From positions 1 to 64,000 of the forward strand of contig JBDKUE010000008.1 of NCBI GenBank assembly GCA_039679855.1: DNA of 64,000 nt. The letters run 5' to 3'. The notes beneath the pieces are model-generated. The model was not told the DNA's origin, ran no database searches, and saw nothing but the letters and a program-made list of their open reading frames with translations. Shown in pieces: positions 59,906 through 64,000 of this stretch. The stretch's first letter is position 1. Each line of letters opens with the position of its first letter. This DNA comes from UBA5314 sp039679855. Lineage in GTDB: Bacteria; Bacillota; Syntrophomonadia; Syntrophomonadales; Syntrophomonadaceae. Both the position numbers and the translations under genes were made by a program.

Positions 59906-60562
59906 GTGAAAATCGACTGGGGCCTGATCACCACGGCGGGCGCTGTTGTAGTAATCATCCTGATGGTTTACCGGGTGGAAAAGAAAGATAATCTCAATTC
60001 CCGTCAGATCGCTTTGATAGGGGCATTGACCGCTATAAGTGCAGCCGGCCGCGCTGCTACCGGAGTCGGGATGCTTTTCCTTCAACCGACCATGTTCCTG
60101 CCCCTTATGGTTGGCTATACCATGGGATCAAGGGTGGGCGTGTTTGTGGGAGCGATGACCCCATTCATCTCTAATTTCTTTATGGGGCAAGGCCCCTGGA
60201 CGCCTTTTCAGATGTTGTCATGGGGACTTATTGGTTTTTCGGGAGCCCTGCTCAGGCGCATTTGGCCAGACGCCCAACCTTTATGCTTTTCCATAATCAG
60301 CTCAGCCTGGGGATACCTTTACGGTGCGATAATGGACATCTGGCAGTGGACCACCTTCATGCAGCCTTTGACATGGCAAGGATACACAGCCCTCTGGATC
60401 GCGGGATTCAGTTTTGACAGTATACGGGCACTGGGAAATCTGCTCTTTTGCGGCGCCCTGGGCTCCCATACGCTAAAAATCCTCAATTATTACCAGAAAA
60501 AGATGCATGTTCAATATATAGAAAGCCTGGATTTCCCGGCTTCTCCTGATTCTCGGCAGTAA
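59906..60562 (+). CDS. ECF transporter S component (substrate-binding membrane subunit)
   Basis: A 218-residue membrane protein with about six helices (GAVVVIILMVYRV, ALIGALTAISAAGRAATGVG, LPLMVGYTMGSRVGVFVGAMTPFISNFFMGQGPWTPFQMLSWGLIG, SIISSAWGYLYGAIMDIWQW). The AAGRAA and GQGPWTPFQMLSWG motifs are seen in ECF-type vitamin S components. It would recruit a shared EcfA/A'/T module encoded elsewhere. Placed after barrel and DUF4430 genes under cobalamin riboswitches, it is probably the corrinoid permease subunit. GTG 59906 has GGGGGTG at suitable spacing; GTG 59900 is an alternative. Confidence 0.85.
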   Translation: MKIDWGLITTAGAVVVIILMVYRVEKKDNLNSRQIALIGALTAISAAGRAATGVGMLFLQPTMFLPLMVGYTMGSRVGVFVGAMTPFISNFFMGQGPWTPFQMLSWGLIGFSGALLRRIWPDAQPLCFSIISSAWGYLYGAIMDIWQWTTFMQPLTWQGYTALWIAGFSFDSIRALGNLLFCGALGSHTLKILNYYQKKMHVQYIESLDFPASPDSRQ

Positions 60563-60574
60563 GGGTGAGCACCT

Positions 60575-61867
60575 ATGATAAAAAAATTCCTTATATTATC
60601 CATGATCCTGGTGACGTTTTTTTCCCTGACTCGGGCAGCTATGGCCGCTGCCCAACCGCTTTCGGAAGTGCAGTGGGCAAGGATGCTCGGCGACGGCACC
60701 GCGCGCTGTGTACAGCCGACTTCGGACGGAGGCTACCTGCTGACCGGATGGACTAAAGGCCAGATTGGGTCCGGGTCTGACATTTTTCTGTTCAAGGTGG
60801 ATGAACTGGGCAATAAAACCCGGGGGACCGTACTTAAAGGCAACGGCTACAGCTGTGGTTTCGGAGTGATCGAAACCAGCGACGGCGGGGCGGTCGTGGT
60901 GGGTGATACCAAGTCAAAAACCGGAGTCGACCATGACGTGATTGTAGCGAAAGTGGACGCCAGCGGTAGCAAGGTTTGGGAGAGAAACTTTGGCGGACCC
61001 TACTGTGACTATGGAGCAGCGGTGGTCGAGACGGCGGACGGGGGCTTTCTAGTGGCGGGCGGCACTGAATCATACGGCGCCGGTATCTATGATGCCTACC
61101 TGATCAGGCTTAATTCAGAGGGGCAGGAAACCTGGGAAAAGACCTACGGTGGTAAGGGGTCTGACTGTGCCTACGCCCTGATAAAAAAACCGGAAGGCGG
61201 GTTTACAGTGGCGGGCAATACCGATTCAACCGGGTCGGGAAAAACCAGGGTTTACCTGTTCCAAACCGATGCGGAGGGTGGTCTGCTATGGGAGCGCCAA
61301 ATAGGCAGGAGCGATGACACCTACGGCTGGTCCCTGCAGCCGGCCGCTGATGGGGGTTATCTGGTTGCAGGTGAAACGGCGGTGATCGGTGCCACTGGGG
61401 GCGGATTGAAGAGTTACCTGGTAAAAACAGATTCCCTGGGCAACCCGACCTGGGAGAAAATATACGGCGCGGATTCCTACTCCTCTGCCTATGCTCTTGT
61501 ACAAGCCGGGGAAGATAATTACATCCTGGTTGGCAAGAAGGAGTCTGCTGATGGCGTGCATGATCTTTATATACTAAAGACCGCCCCTTTAGGCGAAACG
61601 CTGGATGAAAGAATACTCACGGATCTGTGCGGCAGCTGCGCTTACTCGGCACAGCAGACCGTAGATGGAGCTTATGTCCTGGCCGGTGAGCAGATATCAC
61701 CTGTAAACGGCGCCAAACAGGTCTTGCTGGTGAAGCTTACGGCCGATCGTGCAGATGATCTACTGGCGGCTACAAGGTTGTTAATTCCGGCGATCCTTAT
61801 CGCTTCGATTTTATTATTAGCGGTTTATAAAAGAAAGCTGTCCAAGAATAATCGCAGTATAGGTTGA
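60575..61867 (+). CDS. Membrane-anchored beta-propeller-like repeat protein
   Basis: A 430-residue secreted protein with a signal peptide (KKFLILSMILVTFFSLTRAAMAA), about seven repeats of roughly 50 residues with the pattern TSDGGYLLTG..GSDIFLFKVDELGN, and a C-terminal helix (LLIPAILIASILLLAVYKRKL) that anchors it. The repeats are the family often annotated as beta-propeller or delta-60-like. Part of the same operon: it starts 12 bp after the ECF gene. It may be a surface receptor or scaffold for the cobalamin-binding proteins. ATG 60575 follows AAGGGTGAGCACCT. Confidence 0.8.
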   Translation: MIKKFLILSMILVTFFSLTRAAMAAAQPLSEVQWARMLGDGTARCVQPTSDGGYLLTGWTKGQIGSGSDIFLFKVDELGNKTRGTVLKGNGYSCGFGVIETSDGGAVVVGDTKSKTGVDHDVIVAKVDASGSKVWERNFGGPYCDYGAAVVETADGGFLVAGGTESYGAGIYDAYLIRLNSEGQETWEKTYGGKGSDCAYALIKKPEGGFTVAGNTDSTGSGKTRVYLFQTDAEGGLLWERQIGRSDDTYGWSLQPAADGGYLVAGETAVIGATGGGLKSYLVKTDSLGNPTWEKIYGADSYSSAYALVQAGEDNYILVGKKESADGVHDLYILKTAPLGETLDERILTDLCGSCAYSAQQTVDGAYVLAGEQISPVNGAKQVLLVKLTADRADDLLAATRLLIPAILIASILLLAVYKRKLSKNNRSIG

Positions 61868-61904
61868 TATCAACATACCAGGCTTTTAATTGAATTACAT
61901 TTTT

Positions 61905-62100
61905 GTATCTGGAACAAGGTGGCTTGAATAAAAGCTAAATGGGAATCCGGTGCAATTCCGGAGCGGTCGCGCCACTGTAAGGGGGATCCACCTCGCGAGA
62001 GGTCACTGGGCAAAGCCTGGGAAGACGCGAGTTGGAGATGAAGCCGAGCCAGGAAACCAGCCTGTTCCATGGACATCAGGTACCTACGCGAGATAGGGGG
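61905..62100 (+). promoter_or_regulatory. Cobalamin riboswitch 3
   Basis: Core elements GGGAATCCGGTGCAATTCCG, GCGCCACTGTAAGGGGG and B12 box GAGCCAGGAAACCAGCCTG (62045-62063). L5 (CCTCGCGAGAGG) and the P13 loop (CCTACGCGAGATAGG) contain CTCGCG/CGCGAG, an exact kissing pair. It controls the 62204 gene through the terminator at 62138. Confidence 0.95.
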
Positions 62101-62107
62101 TGTCAGC

Positions 62108-62146
62108 ATGCTGAATTTTTTTGAAGAACGAGCAGCCCCGGTCTGA
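62108..62146 (+). CDS. Leader ORF of riboswitch 3 (12 residues)
   Basis: ATG 62108 lies 7 nt after the GGGGG of P13; peptide MLNFFEERAAPV, stopping at TGA 62144-62146, on the 5' arm of the terminator. A ribosome stopping here would cover the arm. No sequence likeness to the other two leader peptides. Confidence 0.4.
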   Translation: MLNFFEERAAPV

Positions 62147-62168
62147 TAATAAGACCGGTTATTTTTTT
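62138..62168 (+). terminator. Terminator of riboswitch 3
   Basis: 7-bp stem (62138-62144 with 62152-62158), then TTATTTTTTT. Confidence 0.88.
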
Positions 62169-62203
62169 AAAACAGCGCTTTTATTGAAGGGAGGTAGATC
62201 TCC

Positions 62204-64000
62204 ATGCGGAGAAATCACAGGTATTATAAACCCCTGGCACTTATCATGATTGCAATAATGCTCTGCTCGGCCATGGTTTTACAGATAGGCATCAGTCAGG
62301 TGCAAGCGGACACTGAAAACCTGGCCGACAAAGCGGTGACGTTCCTTAAGACTGATTACGAAACCAACGGTGCCCCGCGGGGTATGGCGGGTTTAGGACC
62401 ATTTGACGCATACGTCCTTAATGCCGCCGGAGTGGATGTGAGTGCCTGGCAGCACAACTCGGTAGCCTTGCCAGACGCTGTGAAAGACCTGGTCCAACAG
62501 GATATCAGCAATACCTCAGGACCAGTGAAGTATCTCGCCCAGGACCTGATCGCCATGCGGAAAATGGGTGAGAACAGCCTGGCGGATCAGCTGCAAACCC
62601 TTATCACCAATCGACAAAATAATGATGGTTCATTCCAGAATGACAGCAGCGTTTATAGTATCATCCCCGCCTACGAACTGCTGGGCAGGGAAGGCAGTAT
62701 AGGCATTGTTGACTCCGTCTGGGCTCAGAACTATATATTAAATGCTCAGAATGGAGCTACCGGGGCCTGGGCCGATTTTATGGTCACCGCCCAGGCCGTG
62801 CGGGCGCTTAACTACTTATCGCCAGGAGCCGATCCCAATTCCCCGGTGGGACAGGCTATCACGAGCGGCTGCGACTGGATGAAACAACAGCAGTCAGCGG
62901 ACGGAAGTTTTAGTGCGGCTATGGACGACCCATTGATTGACGCGGCCGAGGCTATTGCCACGCAGGATGCGTTGGGTCTTAACCCCGCTGCAGCCTGGAC
63001 CAATAACGGCAAGAGTGCGGTTGATTATCTGAATAATGATGCCTTAAACGCTGATGGCAGTTTTGGCTCCAGCAGGAATGTCATGGATGCAACCTGGGCT
63101 CTGTACAGTTATAAACTGCTGGGAATCCTTCCGACGGGCAGCGGCGGAGGTGGTGGTGGAGGCGGCTCCTCCGAGGTCAGCGTCCGGGTAAGGGTCGAGG
63201 GAATTACCAGCAACCCGGTGGATACCACGGTCAACGTTTCCGGCACCGCCCTGGATGCTTTAAATCAGGCGGTGGGCAGCGGGAACGTTGTAGCGCCGGG
63301 CGGATTTATCACCAGCATCAACAGTGAAGCCGGAAACGCTGCAGTCAATCCACCCACCAGCTGGTTCTACTACGCGATCAGAAACGGAACCATCGATCCG
63401 GTATCGCTTTCCAGCACTCCTGGCGGCTACAACGTCGCCGACGGCGATCAGGTCGTATTCTACATCGGGGCTTACGAAGCCCCCCCTTCATATGCGGCCA
63501 AGACCTTTCTCCCGGTGGTGAGCGCATCGCCCCAGGCGCCCACGGCGGGCCAGACCGTCACCTTAAACATCTCCGCTAAAAAATATGATTGGCTCACCGG
63601 GCTGCAGGACCTTTCCGGCGCCGAAGCTACAGCCATTGGCGATTACACGGTGCAGGCCGGGGGAACCACCTACACCAGCAGCTTTGGACAGATAGCTATT
63701 CCCAACGTCACGGCCGGGACTTTGAGCTATGTCGTTATCAACCAGAGCAGCGATGGCTATCCTGACGTGGTCCCCTACCGGGGCAGCATCACAGTAGGCC
63801 AGGCAGCAAACAGCAGCGTCCGGGTAAGGGTCGAGGGAATTACCAGCACTCCGGTGGACGCCACGGTCAGCCTTTCCGGCACCGCCCTGGACGCCTTGAA
63901 TCAGGCGGTGGGCAGCGGGAATGTGGTGGCTCCGGGCGGATTTATCACCAGTATCAACGGTGAGAGCGGCCTTGCTGGAGTGGCTGCGAACACCGATACA
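62204..64000 (+). CDS. Large secreted barrel-DUF4430 fusion (transcobalamin-like), partial
   Basis: 599 codons, open to the right edge. Signal peptide (about 1-35, ending VQA), then an alpha/alpha-barrel domain (about 38-305) with NRQNNDGSFQND and QQQSADGSFSAAMDDPLIDAAE, clearly paralogous to 58206. A Gly-rich hinge follows (GSGGGGGGGGSS), then a DUF4430 domain (about 325-425; VSGTALDALNQAVGSGNVV, TSWFYYAIRNG, NVADGDQVVFYIG), an Ig-like spacer, and a second near-identical DUF4430 domain from about 535. Barrel plus hinge plus DUF4430 is the layout of transcobalamin/intrinsic factor. GGGAGG lies 9 nt before ATG 62204. Confidence 0.85.
   Translation, partial: MRRNHRYYKPLALIMIAIMLCSAMVLQIGISQVQADTENLADKAVTFLKTDYETNGAPRGMAGLGPFDAYVLNAAGVDVSAWQHNSVALPDAVKDLVQQDISNTSGPVKYLAQDLIAMRKMGENSLADQLQTLITNRQNNDGSFQNDSSVYSIIPAYELLGREGSIGIVDSVWAQNYILNAQNGATGAWADFMVTAQAVRALNYLSPGADPNSPVGQAITSGCDWMKQQQSADGSFSAAMDDPLIDAAEAIATQDALGLNPAAAWTNNGKSAVDYLNNDALNADGSFGSSRNVMDATWALYSYKLLGILPTGSGGGGGGGGSSEVSVRVRVEGITSNPVDTTVNVSGTALDALNQAVGSGNVVAPGGFITSINSEAGNAAVNPPTSWFYYAIRNGTIDPVSLSSTPGGYNVADGDQVVFYIGAYEAPPSYAAKTFLPVVSASPQAPTAGQTVTLNISAKKYDWLTGLQDLSGAEATAIGDYTVQAGGTTYTSSFGQIAIPNVTAGTLSYVVINQSSDGYPDVVPYRGSITVGQAANSSVRVRVEGITSTPVDATVSLSGTALDALNQAVGSGNVVAPGGFITSINGESGLAGVAANTDT
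63175..63335 (+). repeat. DUF4430 coding repeat, copy 1 (copy 2 at 63811-63975)
   Basis: AGCGTCCGGGTAAGGGTCGA begins both copies, which stay about 90 percent alike for 160 bp; the period is about 636 bp. It indicates recent in-frame duplication, and probably more copies beyond the edge. Confidence 0.85.

Noticed and set aside
1..64000. rRNA or tRNA genes
   Set aside because: No cloverleaf with a GTTCRANNC arm or rRNA landmark sequence was noticed on either strand by eye.

Overview
The window looks like chromosome from a Gram-positive, probably spore-forming Clostridia-type bacterium (Peptococcaceae or Syntrophomonadaceae-like; inference only). Supporting signs are strong AGGAGG ribosome sites, frequent GTG/TTG starts, compact intrinsic terminators, YhcN/YlaJ-like and other lipoproteins with lipoboxes, an M-box and three class-I cobalamin riboswitches. 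I saw no rRNA, tRNA, CRISPR array or intact insertion sequence.

0-6 kb: the edge of an ABC transporter gene, a DNRLRE-type secreted/structural protein, an FmdE-like protein without its cysteines, an HMCES/YedK protein, a histidine-kinase fragment, an MBL hydrolase and a LolA-like lipoprotein. 5.7-14.8 kb: a cation-homeostasis cluster with an ArsB/NhaD antiporter behind a riboswitch-like leader, a KimA-type K+ importer, a KdpD-like kinase lacking the Kdp sensor domain, KdpE and a KefB/CPA2 antiporter with RCK domains. 14.8-24.5 kb: mixed genes (crotonase, MBL hydrolase, NlpC/P60, AIM24, glycosyltransferase, very acidic zinc-ribbon protein) around a decayed, AT-richer patch holding an IS3-type orfA fragment fused to the copied tail of the AIM24 gene. 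25-30 kb: an RND efflux pump with a frameshifted adaptor gene, divergent from a TetR regulator, with an operator lying across both promoters.

29.9-50.3 kb is the most unusual block. On the minus strand a sigma factor is followed by a double zinc-finger anti-sigma-like protein, a CHAT (caspase-like) protease fused to Clp-N repeats, a Ser/Thr kinase, a membrane-anchored J-like protein, a GrpE-like protein, a diverged Hsp70 and a DUF4328 zinc-ribbon membrane protein. Genes are 0-50 bp apart or overlapping. Upstream lie several zinc-ribbon membrane proteins, and on the plus strand two paralogous copper-amine-oxidase-N lipoproteins, a TPR protein and a zinc-ribbon/TPR/beta-propeller protein. A second DUF4328 protein closes the block. 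The combination suggests a stress- or envelope-signalling system in which regulated proteolysis, phosphorylation and a private chaperone set control a dedicated sigma factor. CHAT protease next to a sigma factor recalls the Craspase (type III-E CRISPR) output, but no CRISPR part is present here.

50.8-53.8 kb: a magnesium unit, in which an M-box riboswitch precedes a soluble PRC/MgtE-N/CBS protein and an NRAMP-related transporter with the metal site altered as in Mg2+-type NRAMPs. 54-64 kb: a cobalamin unit with two tandem cobalamin riboswitches plus a truncated third, an ABC exporter pair, a two-domain nitrilase-like protein, an extracellular alpha/alpha-barrel protein, a DUF4430 protein, an ECF S component, a membrane-anchored repeat protein, then another cobalamin riboswitch and a large barrel-DUF4430 fusion running off the right edge. 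Alpha/alpha barrel plus DUF4430 is the domain layout of animal transcobalamin/intrinsic factor, so I infer that this cluster captures and imports corrinoids.
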